Part shown: piece after piece, positions 1 through 8,471 of the stretch
Layout of the letters: every line of letters begins with the position of its first letter
Numbering within the stretch: the stretch's first letter is position 1
NCBI RefSeq assembly: GCF_013407765.1
Contig: NZ_JACBZD010000002.1
Location: 382,001-446,000, forward strand
Origin: Allostreptomyces psammosilenae
GTDB lineage: Bacteria; Actinomycetota; Actinomycetes; Streptomycetales; Streptomycetaceae
DNA length: 64,000 nucleotides
Direction: 5' to 3'
Made by a program: the position numbers and the translations under genes
The notes under the pieces: model-generated
Database searches by the model: none
What the model was told of the DNA's origin: nothing
Seen by the model: only the letters and a program-made list of their open reading frames with translations

Positions 1-980
1 CTCATGTGCAGATGCGCGTCTATCTCGTCCACCAGAACCACGCCGGGCAGGTCGATGGTGGGAACGCCGTTCCGCACCTTCAACTCAAGTTTGCCGTATG
101 TGCGTTCCATATTACGGACGAGGTCGACGATGACGGCGGTGACTGTGCGGAATCCGTCGCTCATTTCGCTGAGCGCGAACTTCCTGTCATCCCGGGTGAC
201 CCACAGACCCTCGGAGTTGACGTCGTTGACGCGGTAGCCGTCCGGGAGGAGTCCGTCGGACAGGAGTGCGAACACGGTGTCGAGCAGTTCTTTGGCGCCG
301 GGCCGCTCTTCCAGGCGCCGTAGGTGCTGCGAGATGAGCCAGTTCACGCTCTCGGCGAGGGAGGCGCCTTCGTGGAAGAGGGTGATGAGCTGGACGGTAT
401 CGGCTGTTCCCTCCTCGGCGATACGCTGCGATCCAAGCGTTCCGTTGGAGAGCCGGCGGAAGGGGCCATATCCCGCGCAGAACCAGTTGTCCGGTTTGTC
501 TTGCCACAACGAATCTCCCGCGGGCCCTTCCCAGTCCTCTTTCTGCGCGGGGGTGAGGTGCTTCTTGTTCTTCCACGTGATGACGAACTGCTGCCCCCTG
601 CGTTTACGGGAGTTGGGGACCTTCTCCAGTGAGGGAAGCGAGAATCCGACCGAGGCATGGATGGAATGGTCCGGGGATTTGCCCGGGGAGAAGTAGCGGC
701 GAGCCTCCTGCTGGTCCAGGAGTACGTCGACCTCCACCGTTCCCCTGGTCTTCTCCTCCGTTCGCCACTTCCACAGCGCGGGCTCCAGCGCGGCGGCGGT
801 GTCCGGACCGGCGAGGGCCAGCGCGAGCGACTTCAGCAGGGTGGTCTTGCCAGAGCCGTTTCTTCCGGCCAGGACCGTCCAGCCGGCATGTGTCCCGTCG
901 GGGCGGGTGAGGGTCAGGTCGACGTTCCTGTCGCCATGGAACCCCCTGATCTCGCGGATCCTCAGTCTGGAGACGTACAT
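1..980 (-). CDS. AAA-family ATPase, RecF/SMC-like (3' end outside window)
   Basis: The reading frame opens at ATG 980 and runs off the left edge after about 326 codons. The N-terminus reads MYVSRLRIREIRGF, typical of RecF/OLD-like AAA ATPases, and is followed by a Walker A motif GRNGSGKTTLLK near residue 40. A late Walker B-type segment VVLVDEIDAHLH lies at the window edge. Between them are the long insert and an ALSEMSDGFRTV signature-like stretch usual for this family. Such proteins often act in defence or DNA-repair modules together with a nuclease or HNH partner, but any partner would lie outside the window. The ATPase fold is secure; the biological role is not. Confidence 0.85.
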   Translation of the reverse strand, partial: MYVSRLRIREIRGFHGDRNVDLTLTRPDGTHAGWTVLAGRNGSGKTTLLKSLALALAGPDTAAALEPALWKWRTEEKTRGTVEVDVLLDQQEARRYFSPGKSPDHSIHASVGFSLPSLEKVPNSRKRRGQQFVITWKNKKHLTPAQKEDWEGPAGDSLWQDKPDNWFCAGYGPFRRLSNGTLGSQRIAEEGTADTVQLITLFHEGASLAESVNWLISQHLRRLEERPGAKELLDTVFALLSDGLLPDGYRVNDVNSEGLWVTRDDRKFALSEMSDGFRTVTAVIVDLVRNMERTYGKLELKVRNGVPTIDLPGVVLVDEIDAHLHM

Positions 981-1679
981 GCAAGCTCCGCTCTCGGTGC
1001 AGTGGTCCTGCCGTACCGATCTGCCCGAATGGTGTGGCTTCTGCGTTGATCTTGCTTCTCGCCCGTTCTGTGCGTTATGTCCGAACGTGGATGATTTTCG
1101 GAGGGTCGCATCCGCGGATCGACATTCTCGCGCACTTCGGGACATTTCGTTCTGAGGCGGTATGAGTCGATTAGTTCTGCCGCCTCTCCTGGAGATGGTT
1201 ATCCATCGATCGGTCTATGCACCCGAGGGTTATATTTTCATGCGTCGACACGGAAGATCATCTTCTTCCCTCTCTGGCACCGCGTGATCACAGCCTGTGG
1301 TATCCGCTCTCATGTTCCCCCCAATGGCTCGCGCCCTGCTTCCGCGTATTGACCCTCAGTGATCGCGAAGTGCGTGGTTTCTGGGGCATACGGCGTGCCG
1401 GGAACCGCGCCTTCGGGTGAAATATCGCCGGTCCCGAAAGACGATCGAGTCGGGCTCGCAACCGGCCACCGCCGAGCCGGCCTGGGCCGGGATCCCGACA
1501 GCTCGGCGCAGGTTCGTGGCCGACGGTGGCAGGCTGCCCTTCCGTGTAGAAGGTTGTACCCGGAACACGGTGATCGCGGCCTGCCAGTGGTCCGCGCGCG
1601 GTACGGCGGACCTCCGTCGGGGAGCCGGACGGGGAAGCTGTCGCGGGATGCCGTGCGGTCACGAGAGCCCTGTTGCCGC
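981..1679. other. gene-free stretch, no recognisable gene
   Basis: About 700 bases upstream of the AAA ATPase. Composition is less GC-biased between about 1040 and 1420 than in flanking genes. Open frames here have no recognisable protein signatures and no convincing ribosome binding sites. It probably contains the ATPase promoter and decayed sequence. Confidence 0.5.
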
Positions 1680-1681
1680 GG

Positions 1682-1965
1682 TTACAGGGTGGTGGTCCAG
1701 TGGCTGGGATGCAGTAGGCGCCAGGCGGCCATGCCGGTCTCGATCAGGGTGGCGCGCCACCGGGTCCGGGGCGGACGGCCGGTCTGGAGCCAGCGGGTGA
1801 GGTGGCGTTCGATGTCGGCCGCGAGGGCGACTGCGGTGGCCCGGTGGCCGATCAGTTGGATCGAGCCGGGGAGGAGCAGTGCCGCGGCGGTGCCGCTCTC
1901 GTCGAGGATGACTGGTCCGTGCCGGCCCTCGGGACGTCCGTGAGATGGATGGTGCGTGGATCGGT
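1682..1965 (-). pseudogene. relic of a small hypothetical gene with a frameshift
   Basis: On the minus strand a coherent, protein-like segment (GRHGPVILDESGTAAALLLP, then RATAVALAADIERHLTRWL) ends at a stop near 1682. Its natural upstream continuation (DPRTIHLTDVP) lies in a different frame. The two join if one base is restored near 1933, in the sequence GACGTCCCGAGGGCC. I therefore read it as a decayed gene of roughly 95 codons. I do not recognise the family. It lies next to another relic (2219-2498), so the whole 1-2.6 kb stretch looks degraded. Confidence 0.45.
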
Positions 1966-2218
1966 GGCGACCAGGTGTGCTCACAGGTCGTGGTGGGCGC
2001 GGCGGCCGGCGGGTGGTGTTCGCGAACGGGGCGGTCCAGCGGCTGTGCGGCGGTGCGAGCCCGCCGACGTAGAGGGCGTGCGGCGGAGTGCGGGGCGGGG
2101 AGCGCAGGGGGCCCGCTGGTGAGTGGTGGCATGCTCGTCATGGCGACGAGCCGAGCCTCGGCGAGGGATCCACCCGGTGGGCGGCGGGCGCTGGCCAGCG
2201 CCGCGCGCCGCCGTGGGC

Positions 2219-2498
2219 GATCGGGGCGATGAGCCGGCCACGCGGGGCGAGCTGGTCGAGCCAGTGCGGGGAGACGCCGGCGACGTCGCTGGTGACGTTC
2301 ACCGCGTCGAACGGATCATGCTGCGGGGCGCCCTGGTAGGGGCCGTGGCCTGGTGGGACGGCGACATCGCTCACGCCGGCCGCGCGCAGGGCGGGCGGTG
2401 ATCGGGCCACGCAGGCGGGGGTGGTGGGGGACGCAGACCCCGGGGCGTCCGGTGACGCGGGCCAGGACGGCGGTGGTCCGGCCGGTGCGGGCGCCGAT
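2219..2498 (-). pseudogene. relic of a PIMT-like (protein-L-isoaspartate) methyltransferase
   Basis: Two minus-strand segments in different frames together resemble the SAM-binding core of a PIMT-type methyltransferase. The first (about 2498-2448) reads IGARTGRTTAVLARVTG, resembling the family motif IGTGTGYTAALL. The second (about 2379-2219) contains DPFDAVNVTSDV and LDQLAPRGRLIAPI, matching the post-core consensus in which the protein resolves into FDRIIVT and LKPGGRLV. Flanking N- and C-terminal parts are not recognisable. Two intact homologues occur at 40128-41303 and 42524-43699, so this may be an old paralogue. The relation to PIMT is inferred from these motifs only. Confidence 0.5.
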
Positions 2499-2702
2499 CT
2501 GCCTGCCGGAGGTAGACGAGCGTGCCGTGCGTGGTGTGAAGTTCGGTGAGGCCCTGCCGGAGCGTCTGGCGGTGGCGACTCTCTCGGCCGGACTCACCGA
2601 CTTCCCGGGAGCCACCAGGGCGCTACGGGAACCGGTTCCGTTTGTCACCGACGTCTGAGGTTACACAGTTCCGCGGCGGGAAACCCGGCGCTGGAGGACA
2701 GC

Positions 2703-3251
2703 TCATGCCGACTCGGGGAAAGGAGCGCCGGGCTGGAAGAGATAGGCTGCCGGAACAGAGAAGGTCAGGTCCGTCAGTTGGAACACGTGGCCCGGATAGC
2801 ACATGGTGAGAATGAGTCCGGTTGATGCGTCGACCGCGGCCGTCATCGCGGCGCTTTCGTCTGACCGGCTGACAAAGCGCAGCAGACGCACACCGTCTTC
2901 CTGTTGCCCCTGCTCCTCGGCGAAGCGGTAGTCCCCCGCCGGCCGTCCCTCCCGCCGCTCCCAGATCGCTAGGTTGCGTGGGCGGACCATGGCCAACAGT
3001 CTGCCGTTGTGATGGATGCCCGGTGCCCCGGTGTCCTCGGCGGTCCACCCGCCGCCTGGCGTTCGTTGGTAGAGCCAGGGAGCAGCGAAGATTTCCTCCT
3101 TGCTCTCGCGGAGTATCCGCCAACGGTCGGGCGCGCGGTGGAGGAACCGAAGGCGGTCCGTGGTCTCGCCGTCCCTACAGACGGAGAAGGTGCCGCCCAG
3201 GCCTGGGGGATCGCAGTCCCACATGCGTTCCAGTAAGGCAATGGTGTTCAA
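2703..3251 (-). CDS. hypothetical protein, about 182 aa
   Basis: A coherent frame with normal actinomycete codon bias ends at 2703. It has no signal peptide or membrane segment; it is rich in Arg, Trp and acidic residues, with segments such as RFLHRAPDRWRILRESKEE and MVRPRNLAIWE. The start is uncertain. TTG 3251 gives 182 residues and would include a TTA leucine codon at position 6, while ATG 3224 gives 173 residues without it. A strong hairpin at 3276-3315 separates it from the secreted-protein gene upstream, so it probably has its own promoter. No family is recognised. Confidence 0.6.
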   Translation of the reverse strand: MNTIALLERMWDCDPPGLGGTFSVCRDGETTDRLRFLHRAPDRWRILRESKEEIFAAPWLYQRTPGGGWTAEDTGAPGIHHNGRLLAMVRPRNLAIWERREGRPAGDYRFAEEQGQQEDGVRLLRFVSRSDESAAMTAAVDASTGLILTMCYPGHVFQLTDLTFSVPAAYLFQPGAPFPESA

Positions 3252-3275
3252 TCTTCCAGGCCCTTCTCGCTCGTG

Positions 3276-3315
3276 ACGTGTCCGGCGGAAGTCACACGCG
3301 CCCCGCCGGACACGT
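3276..3315 (-). terminator. hairpin terminator of the secreted-protein gene
   Basis: Arms 3276-3288 (ACGTGTCCGGCGG) and 3303-3315 (CCGCCGGACACGT) are perfectly complementary over 13 bp with a 14-base loop. It lies just after the stop of the gene at 3328-4122. There is no clear U-run, as is common in Streptomyces. Confidence 0.7.
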
Positions 3316-3327
3316 CCGGATGTTCGG

Positions 3328-4122
3328 TTACGGGAAGTAACAGTTCCCGTCGTTGGTGGGGCAGATCCACGAGTTCGTCGTCAGAGTCGCGATCCACCAT
3401 GTCTGGCTACCGTACCCCGTCGCCCGGAAGTCGCCTCCGAGGTCGGCGTGGTAGCTGCTGGCATCCTGCAACCGATTCCCGTAAATGACGCTCGACTGCC
3501 AGGAGCTCGCGATCCAACCCGGAGTCCGCCCGCTCTCGCCGCAGTATCCGTCGGGGCCGGTGTTCTCCTCGCGGCAGGTCAGTGAGAGGTAGGGGCTGAT
3601 TGCGGGGCCGTAGTCGTTGTACACAAACAGAACATAGCGCGGCTGGCGCCCGTTCATGGTGACGCGGACGATGAAGTCGACAGCTCCAATGACGTCACCG
3701 CCGATACCGTAGGCGGCGTTTCCCTTGGCCTGTGACCGGTAAGGGCCGTCGTTCTGTCGACAGGTGGTGCCGTTCTCACACCACGTGTCCGGGTTGTCGA
3801 AAGCGGTGGGGTTTATGTCGGTGTTCCCGGCCTCGGATTTTGCTACCGAGATCGGGCGGTGCAGTCGTTCGTTGGCGCCTTCCTCGTTGATTCCTGTGTA
3901 GTTTAGCCCTTCCGCCGTGCAGGTCCAGGCGCCTTGCACGGTGGCCACGGCTTCCTCTACGCACGGCCTCAGTTCGGGCTCGACCATCACGGCGCCGGGC
4001 GAGTCGCTGCCTGTTCGAGGAATGTTTCCGAACGCCTGCCCTGCGCTACCGAGAAATAGCAGCGTGGCGGCGAGGATTCCGCCGATGACCCAGGTCGTAC
4101 GGGGCCCGCATAATCGATTCAT
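3328..4122 (-). CDS. secreted hypothetical protein with an early TTA codon
   Basis: Chosen start is ATG 4122, which gives a classical Sec signal peptide: MNRLCGPR, then a hydrophobic core WVIGGILAATLLFLGSAG and a likely cleavage after GQAFG. The mature part (about 235 aa) is rich in Trp, Tyr, Asn and Gly and has paired cysteines (PCVEE, WCENGTTCRQ, LTCREE, GYCGES, WICPTNDGNCYF), suggesting a disulfide-stabilised exported protein. The upstream ATG at 4191 would bury the signal. Codon 4 is TTA (4113-4111), the bldA-dependent leucine codon, so translation in Streptomyces would be expected to be developmentally gated. GC content is somewhat lower than in the neighbours. The function is unknown. 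Confidence 0.75.
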   Translation of the reverse strand: MNRLCGPRTTWVIGGILAATLLFLGSAGQAFGNIPRTGSDSPGAVMVEPELRPCVEEAVATVQGAWTCTAEGLNYTGINEEGANERLHRPISVAKSEAGNTDINPTAFDNPDTWCENGTTCRQNDGPYRSQAKGNAAYGIGGDVIGAVDFIVRVTMNGRQPRYVLFVYNDYGPAISPYLSLTCREENTGPDGYCGESGRTPGWIASSWQSSVIYGNRLQDASSYHADLGGDFRATGYGSQTWWIATLTTNSWICPTNDGNCYFP

Positions 4123-4487
4123 TCTCGTCCCTGTCTTCCGGTGTATGTGGATGCCTTGTGTCGCGAATGCCTCGCGGAAGGGTGCTTCCACAGTTTCATG
4201 TGCTTAAGAGATCGGAAAAGCGGGGAACTGGATCTGGCTGATAATCGTGCCTGTTTGGCGCGGTGCGATTCTGGACATGTCTGGAATGGAATGGGATAGT
4301 GGATGGAGGAAATCGGGGGGGCGGGCTCCGCTTAGGTGGCTTCGAGCCACCGGGGGCGTGCGCGTTCCGTCAGACCTGGACCGCTGTCTTCCTCCCGCGC
4401 CGTCGGCCCCGAACTCACGGCCGGGGCACCATCTCCAGAAGGTGACGGCTGAGTTCGGACAGTGGCTGCTCACGCTGGGGCAAGCGC
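4123..4487. other. intergenic region with a small hairpin
   Basis: Contains the promoter region of the secreted gene. It also holds a short stem-loop at 4335-4351 (GGTGGCT, loop TCG, AGCCACC). No convincing gene: the minus-strand frame 4204-4473 has no protein signature. Confidence 0.5.
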
Positions 4488-4832
4488 GTGTCGTTCTCCC
4501 AAGCGGAGTCGCCTCTCGGCTACCGTCCGGCGAACTACGAGTCCTTGAACTTCGCGGACGCGGAGACCGGGCGAACGATCCACACCGCCGGCGGTGTGTT
4601 CTGGTTGGACGGCGGACGATGGTGGGTGGGCGAAGGGTTCCTGGACTACTGCGATCAGGAAGGGGTGGATCCGCTTGTGGAGTCTGGATTCGGCTACTGC
4701 CTCTCCCCCTATCGCTTCGGGCAGGAGTTCACCCCCGAGGCGGTGGTGCGGGCCGGGCTCGCCCGCTGGTGGGGCGACGACGAGGAGGCCGCGCTGGCCG
4801 CCGTGCGGGAGGTTTTCTCCCGGCACGGATGA
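4488..4832 (+). CDS. hypothetical protein, 114 aa
   Basis: GTG start at 4488; the same frame is closed by a TGA at 4443 and no other start is available. The protein is acidic and aromatic-rich (FWLDGGRWWVGEGFLDYC, LARWWGDDEEAALAAV), with no signal or membrane segment. It looks like a small soluble Streptomyces protein of unknown function. It converges with the NAD-kinase-like gene ending at 4855. Confidence 0.6.
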   Translation: MSFSQAESPLGYRPANYESLNFADAETGRTIHTAGGVFWLDGGRWWVGEGFLDYCDQEGVDPLVESGFGYCLSPYRFGQEFTPEAVVRAGLARWWGDDEEAALAAVREVFSRHG

Positions 4833-4854
4833 GGTGTCCCGGGGTGGGTGCTGC

Positions 4855-5787
4855 TCACGCCAGGAGGTGGAGGTGGGTGGGGGCGGGGCCCAGGTGGATG
4901 GTCTGGGCGTAGGTGAGGTGGAGGGCGTCGGACTCGATGCCGTCGCCGAAGGCGACGAGGTGGTCGGACTCGACGGTGACGTGCAGGCGCTGCTCCCCCT
5001 CCAGCAGCCCCTGCACGTGCTCGGTGCCCGTGGCGGGCGAGGGCCAGGCCTCGCGGACGAACCAGGCGAGGGTGGGGTCGGTGGGGCCTGGGAGGGGGAA
5101 GGGGCGGGCGCGTTCGCGCCAGGCGGAGTGGCACCAGCCGGTGGAGCCGGTGCCGGTGCCGACGAGGATGCCGGAGGAGGCTTGGGGTTCGCCGGCGCCG
5201 GGTGCCGGGGAGCCGGTGGAAGTGGTCGGGGTGGTGGCGACGGTGAGGCGGTAGCGGGCGGTCTGGTGGGTGGGGTGGCCCAGGTAGATCTCGTTCAGGG
5301 CGAGGAGGCGTTGGCGGTCGTCGGTGACGGCCTGGACCATGATGCGGCGTTCGGTGTGGCGGTCGGCGGCGGGGGATGCGGCGGCGCGCAGCAGCCCGGG
5401 GACCTCGCGGGGGCGGTGACGGACCAGCACGCCGAGGTTGCGGCCCGGGTCGGTGTCGACGCCGATGACGGGTTGGCCGTCGAGGTACTTCGCGGTGTTG
5501 GCGACCAGGCCGTCCGGGCCCACGACCACCACGACGTCCTCCGGGGCGAAGAGGAAGCGGGCGAGGTCGGCGCGTTCGACGGTGGTGCGGCGCCAGTCGA
5601 GTGGGACGGCGGCGGCGACCTCGGCCAGGGCGCGCTGCTGGCGGTGGTGGCGTTCCTCCACCTCGGCGATGTCGCGCCCGCGGGAGGCCAGGAAGAAGGC
5701 GGCCTGGCCGTGGGTGCCGTGGCGGGCGACCAACTCGGTGTACTCGGTGGTGCGGTGGACCAGGACGGCGCGGGGGGCGAGGCTCAT
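4855..5787 (-). CDS. NAD kinase-like protein
   Basis: 310 residues. The segment VVVVVGPDGLVANTAKYL followed by GQPVIGVDTDPGRNLGVL corresponds to the nucleotide-binding core of the NAD kinase superfamily, and GILVGTGTGSTGW resembles the second conserved glycine-rich block. The canonical GGDGT motif is replaced by VGPDGL, so catalytic competence as an NAD kinase is uncertain. Its ATG overlaps the TGA of the upstream SPFH gene by four bases (ATGA), which implies translational coupling. With the SPFH partner it may serve NAD metabolism or membrane-stress signalling; that is inference. Confidence 0.75.
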   Translation of the reverse strand: MSLAPRAVLVHRTTEYTELVARHGTHGQAAFFLASRGRDIAEVEERHHRQQRALAEVAAAVPLDWRRTTVERADLARFLFAPEDVVVVVGPDGLVANTAKYLDGQPVIGVDTDPGRNLGVLVRHRPREVPGLLRAAASPAADRHTERRIMVQAVTDDRQRLLALNEIYLGHPTHQTARYRLTVATTPTTSTGSPAPGAGEPQASSGILVGTGTGSTGWCHSAWRERARPFPLPGPTDPTLAWFVREAWPSPATGTEHVQGLLEGEQRLHVTVESDHLVAFGDGIESDALHLTYAQTIHLGPAPTHLHLLA

Positions 5788-6887
5788 CGGGTGCGTCCGC
5801 GGCCGGGGGTGGGGCGCGTGGCGGGGGTGGGACGGTCCGCCGGGGTTGTGGCGGCGGGGGCCGGCGCGCCGGCTGTGGCGGCTGCGGTGGGCGGGGCGGC
5901 GGCGAGGCGGCTGAGCAGGCCGGTGAGGACGTCGGGGGTAAGGGTGAGGCTGCCGACGTTCGGCAGGTGCTCCGCGAGCCGGGTCACGGCGATGGCGTGC
6001 AGCGTCGCCGGGTCGGTGTCCTGGTGGACGCGCAGCCAGGCCGCCTGGGCGGTGGCCCTGGCCTCGCCGACGGCGCGGGCGGCGTCGGCCTCGGCCTGGG
6101 CGAGGCGGACCTGGCGGGCGGCCTCCGCCTCGGCGCGCACCGCGTCGGCGGCGGCGTTCTCCTCGGCCTGGCGGCGGGCGTTGGCGCCCTTCTGGGTGAC
6201 CAGGGTCTCCTCGCGCCGGGCCAGTTCGATCTGGCTGGCCAGCTCGTTCTCGGCGATGGCGCGTTCCCGTTCGACGGCAACCGCGCGGCGCTCGTAGGTG
6301 GCCCGGTCGGCGTCCTGCTGGATCCGCTCCCGGGCGGGCGTCCGCAGCGCGCGCTCCACCTCCGGTTCGGGGCGGACCGCGAGGACGCGCACGGCGACCA
6401 CGGCGAGGCCGGTCTGCGGCAGGCGCGGCTCGTCGGCGAGCGCGCCGCTGACGCGCTCCCGGACGGCGGCGACGCCGTCGGCCAGCGCGTCGGCCAGCGT
6501 GGTGCGGGCGAGCAGGTCCAGGGCGTGCTGCTGGGCGGTCTCGGTGAGCAGGGTGCTGATCTGCTCCAGTGGCGCGCCGCGCCAGGCGCCGGTGTCGGGG
6601 TCGATGGAGAAGTCGATGCGGTCGACGGCGGCCGTGGGGTCGGTGATCCGGTAGGTGAGGGTGGCCTGGACGGTGACGTCCTGGAAGTCGGCGGTGCGGG
6701 CGTGGAAGACCACGGCGAGTTCGCGGTCGTCGACGGGCACCTCGGACAGGGCGGCGGTCAGCGGCCGGAACCAGAAGCTCAGGCCGGTGCCGTCGTGGGC
6801 GAGACGGCCGCGGCGCAGGTGCCGGATGTGCGCGGTGGGCGTGGCGCGCAGGTGGCGCAGCCCGAACCGCCTGGTGATGTCCGCCAT
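5784..6887 (-). CDS. SPFH/band 7 domain protein
   Basis: 367 residues from ATG 6887, preceded by AGGGGG. The first 200 residues form a band 7-like domain (VPVDDRELAVVFHARTADF, VTVQATLTYRITDP). Then comes a long charged helical segment rich in Ala, Glu and Arg (roughly 200-290), typical of the SPFH coiled coil, and a Pro/Ala/Thr-rich tail. No N-terminal transmembrane helix is evident, so membrane association may be indirect. It is the first gene of a two-gene operon with the NAD-kinase-like protein. Two 13-bp operator-like repeats lie 17-63 bases upstream of the start. Confidence 0.8.
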   Translation of the reverse strand: MADITRRFGLRHLRATPTAHIRHLRRGRLAHDGTGLSFWFRPLTAALSEVPVDDRELAVVFHARTADFQDVTVQATLTYRITDPTAAVDRIDFSIDPDTGAWRGAPLEQISTLLTETAQQHALDLLARTTLADALADGVAAVRERVSGALADEPRLPQTGLAVVAVRVLAVRPEPEVERALRTPARERIQQDADRATYERRAVAVERERAIAENELASQIELARREETLVTQKGANARRQAEENAAADAVRAEAEAARQVRLAQAEADAARAVGEARATAQAAWLRVHQDTDPATLHAIAVTRLAEHLPNVGSLTLTPDVLTGLLSRLAAAPPTAAATAGAPAPAATTPADRPTPATRPTPGRGRTR

Positions 6888-6903
6888 GGCGGGACCCCCT
6901 TTT

Positions 6904-6950
6904 CGTCGAGATGACGATATGACGCCGACGGCTTTATCGTCAAGATGACG
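6904..6950 (-). promoter_or_regulatory. paired 13-bp operator-like repeats before the SPFH operon
   Basis: CGTCGAGATGACG (6904-6916) and CGTCAAGATGACG (6938-6950) differ at one position and are spaced 34 bp apart, about three helical turns. The second is a perfect palindrome with 5-bp arms around AGA. Position and repetition suggest binding of a repressor or activator to both sites. The regulator is unknown; no regulator gene is adjacent. Confidence 0.6.
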
Positions 6951-7073
6951 TGAATGGGGGTGGTGGACACAGCGCGCCCCCCGCCCCCGGCGCCTGTGGA
7001 GGGAGCGCGCGGCGACGGGGCGGGGGACCCGGGAGAGCGGGACCGATGAGCGGGGACGGACGGCCGGGGAGGG

Positions 7074-7790
7074 TCAGGACTTCAGGTGCTCGGCGAAGAA
7101 CGCGGTGATCCGCTCGCGCGCCTGGCGGGCCGTCGGCTCGTGGTAGCCGCCGCCGGCGATCCGCCCCATCACGGCCAGCAGCGCCGTGGTGTCCTCCTTG
7201 TCGTGCTTGTTGAGGAAGCCGTGCCCGGCGTCCGGGTACTCCTTGACGTCGTGCGGCACGCCGTTGGCGGTGAGCGCCCGCTCCAGCTGGCCGGCGGCTC
7301 CGCGCAGCGAACGGTCCTTCGCCCCGTAGCTGCCGACGATCGGGCAGGCGCCGGTCAGGAACGACTCGGCGTCCTTCGGGACGGCCCCGTAGTTGACGCC
7401 GGCGACCGAGAAGCCGTGCCCGGGGGCGAGCAGCAGGGCGAAGCCGCCGCCCATGCAGTACCCGATGACGCCGATCTTCCCGGTGCAGTCCTCCCGCGCC
7501 GCCAGCCACTCCCGTGCCGCGTCGGCGTCGTCGAACGCCCGCCCCTGACGGTTGCGGATGTCCCGCATCATCGAGCGCAGGCAGCTCATCCGCCCGCCCC
7601 AGGCCAGCAGGTCCGGGGCGAGCGCCAGGTACCCCTCGCCGGCCAGCCAGTCCGCCTGCCGACGCAGGTCGCCGCTCATGCCCCCGATGTCGTGGATGAC
7701 CACGACGCCCGGCCACGGCCCGGGCGTCGTGGGCGTGGCCAGGTAGGCCGGCAGCTCGCCGCGCGGGGTGGGAATCCTCACTTCGTCCAT
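7074..7790 (-). CDS. dienelactone hydrolase family protein
   Basis: 238 residues with an alpha/beta-hydrolase fold. The nucleophile elbow is GYCMGGGF (cysteine nucleophile as in dienelactone hydrolase). Further signatures are the oxyanion region [15 protein letters not shown], a candidate acid near GSYGAKDRS, and the catalytic histidine in [11 protein letters not shown]. The start at ATG 7790 has AGGAGAGGG upstream. The likely activity is hydrolysis of a lactone or ester; the substrate is not predictable. It is monocistronic, between the SPFH operon promoter and the 7915 gene. Confidence 0.85.
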   Translation of the reverse strand: MDEVRIPTPRGELPAYLATPTTPGPWPGVVVIHDIGGMSGDLRRQADWLAGEGYLALAPDLLAWGGRMSCLRSMMRDIRNRQGRAFDDADAAREWLAAREDCTGKIGVIGYCMGGGFALLLAPGHGFSVAGVNYGAVPKDAESFLTGACPIVGSYGAKDRSLRGAAGQLERALTANGVPHDVKEYPDAGHGFLNKHDKEDTTALLAVMGRIAGGGYHEPTARQARERITAFFAEHLKS

Positions 7791-7914
7791 GGCGCCCTCT
7801 CCTCGTCTGGCGTGTCGAGCTCACCCTACGGTTGCTGGTGGGGCGTCAGCGAGGGTGGACGACCCCTGCGACGGGAGTGTGATGCGTCACGGACGCGTCA
7901 CTGGCGACGGGCGG

Positions 7915-8316
7915 TCAGCCGCCCAGCACGGCCGGCAGGACGGCGGCGAGCTGGGCGACCAGACCCGCCAGCGGGGCGACCGGCTGCACCAGGTCGCCGA
8001 GCCGGGTCAGCACCCGGCCCACCACGCCGGGATCCGGTGACCGCTGGCTCAGTTCCTCGTCCAGGATGTCGGCGGCGGCCCGTGCCGCGCCGGCGTCCGG
8101 CAGGTCCGCGGCGTGCTCGTCGAGCAGCCGGCGCAGTTCCCCGAGGAGCCCCTGGACGTCGCCGCGGGCCTCCTGGGCGCCGGAGCCCAGGACACGGCTG
8201 TCCCGGCTGATGGCACGCGCGCCCGACCCCACGGCCTGGTTGCCCACGTTGCTCACCCCGCCGAACTGCTGGACACCCTGGTTGTAGGGGGAGGGGTGCG
8301 GGGGTTCGGTCGGCAT
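7915..8316 (-). CDS. small protein with N-terminal amyloid-like motif
   Basis: 133 residues. Residues about 13-33 read NQGVQQFGGVSNVGNQAVG, then SGA. The same pattern occurs at the C-terminus of the neighbouring membrane protein (8355-10589), whose stop lies 38 bases upstream. The remainder is helical: ARGDVQGLLGELRRLLDEHA and VVGRVLTRLGDLVQPVAPLAG. The arrangement resembles Streptomyces DUF5955-type small proteins (tentative). A short Gly/Asn/Gln motif shared between adjacent gene products is the hallmark of bacterial amyloid-signalling (RHIM-like or BASS) pairs, where one partner seeds the other. That role is inferred. The two genes are probably cotranscribed. Confidence 0.7.
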   Translation of the reverse strand: MPTEPPHPSPYNQGVQQFGGVSNVGNQAVGSGARAISRDSRVLGSGAQEARGDVQGLLGELRRLLDEHAADLPDAGAARAAADILDEELSQRSPDPGVVGRVLTRLGDLVQPVAPLAGLVAQLAAVLPAVLGG

Positions 8317-8471
8317 GCGGTCGGCTCCGTTCTGGTGTGTGGTGACTGCGTCGGTCAGGAGGGGCCGCCGCGGCGGGACGTGGCGGCGCCACCGGCGGCG
8401 CCGGGATCGCCGGCGTTCAGCACGCTGGCGCCCTGGCCCACGGCCTGGTTGCCGATGTTGCTGACACCACC
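8218..8471 (-). repeat. paired coding copies of the GGVSN-GNQAVG motif
   Basis: Minus-strand codons 8262-8218 and 8471-8427 encode GGVSNVGNQAVGSGA and GGVSNIGNQAVGQGA in two different proteins, in similar extended context (NQG then Q two residues on). The two copies sit on either side of a gene boundary, at the N-terminus of one protein and the C-terminus of the other. Confidence 0.8.

Noticed and set aside
1359-1943. Plus-strand 194-codon ORF
   Set aside because: Lacks protein-like composition and overlaps the relic on the other strand.
4335-4351. tRNA T-arm
   Set aside because: Only a 7-bp stem with a TCG loop; no acceptor, D or anticodon arms nearby.
4594-6297. Plus-strand ORF of 567 codons over the SPFH/NAD-kinase-like operon
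   Set aside because: Gly/Ala/Val-rich composition with no motifs; it is a shadow of two convincing minus-strand genes.
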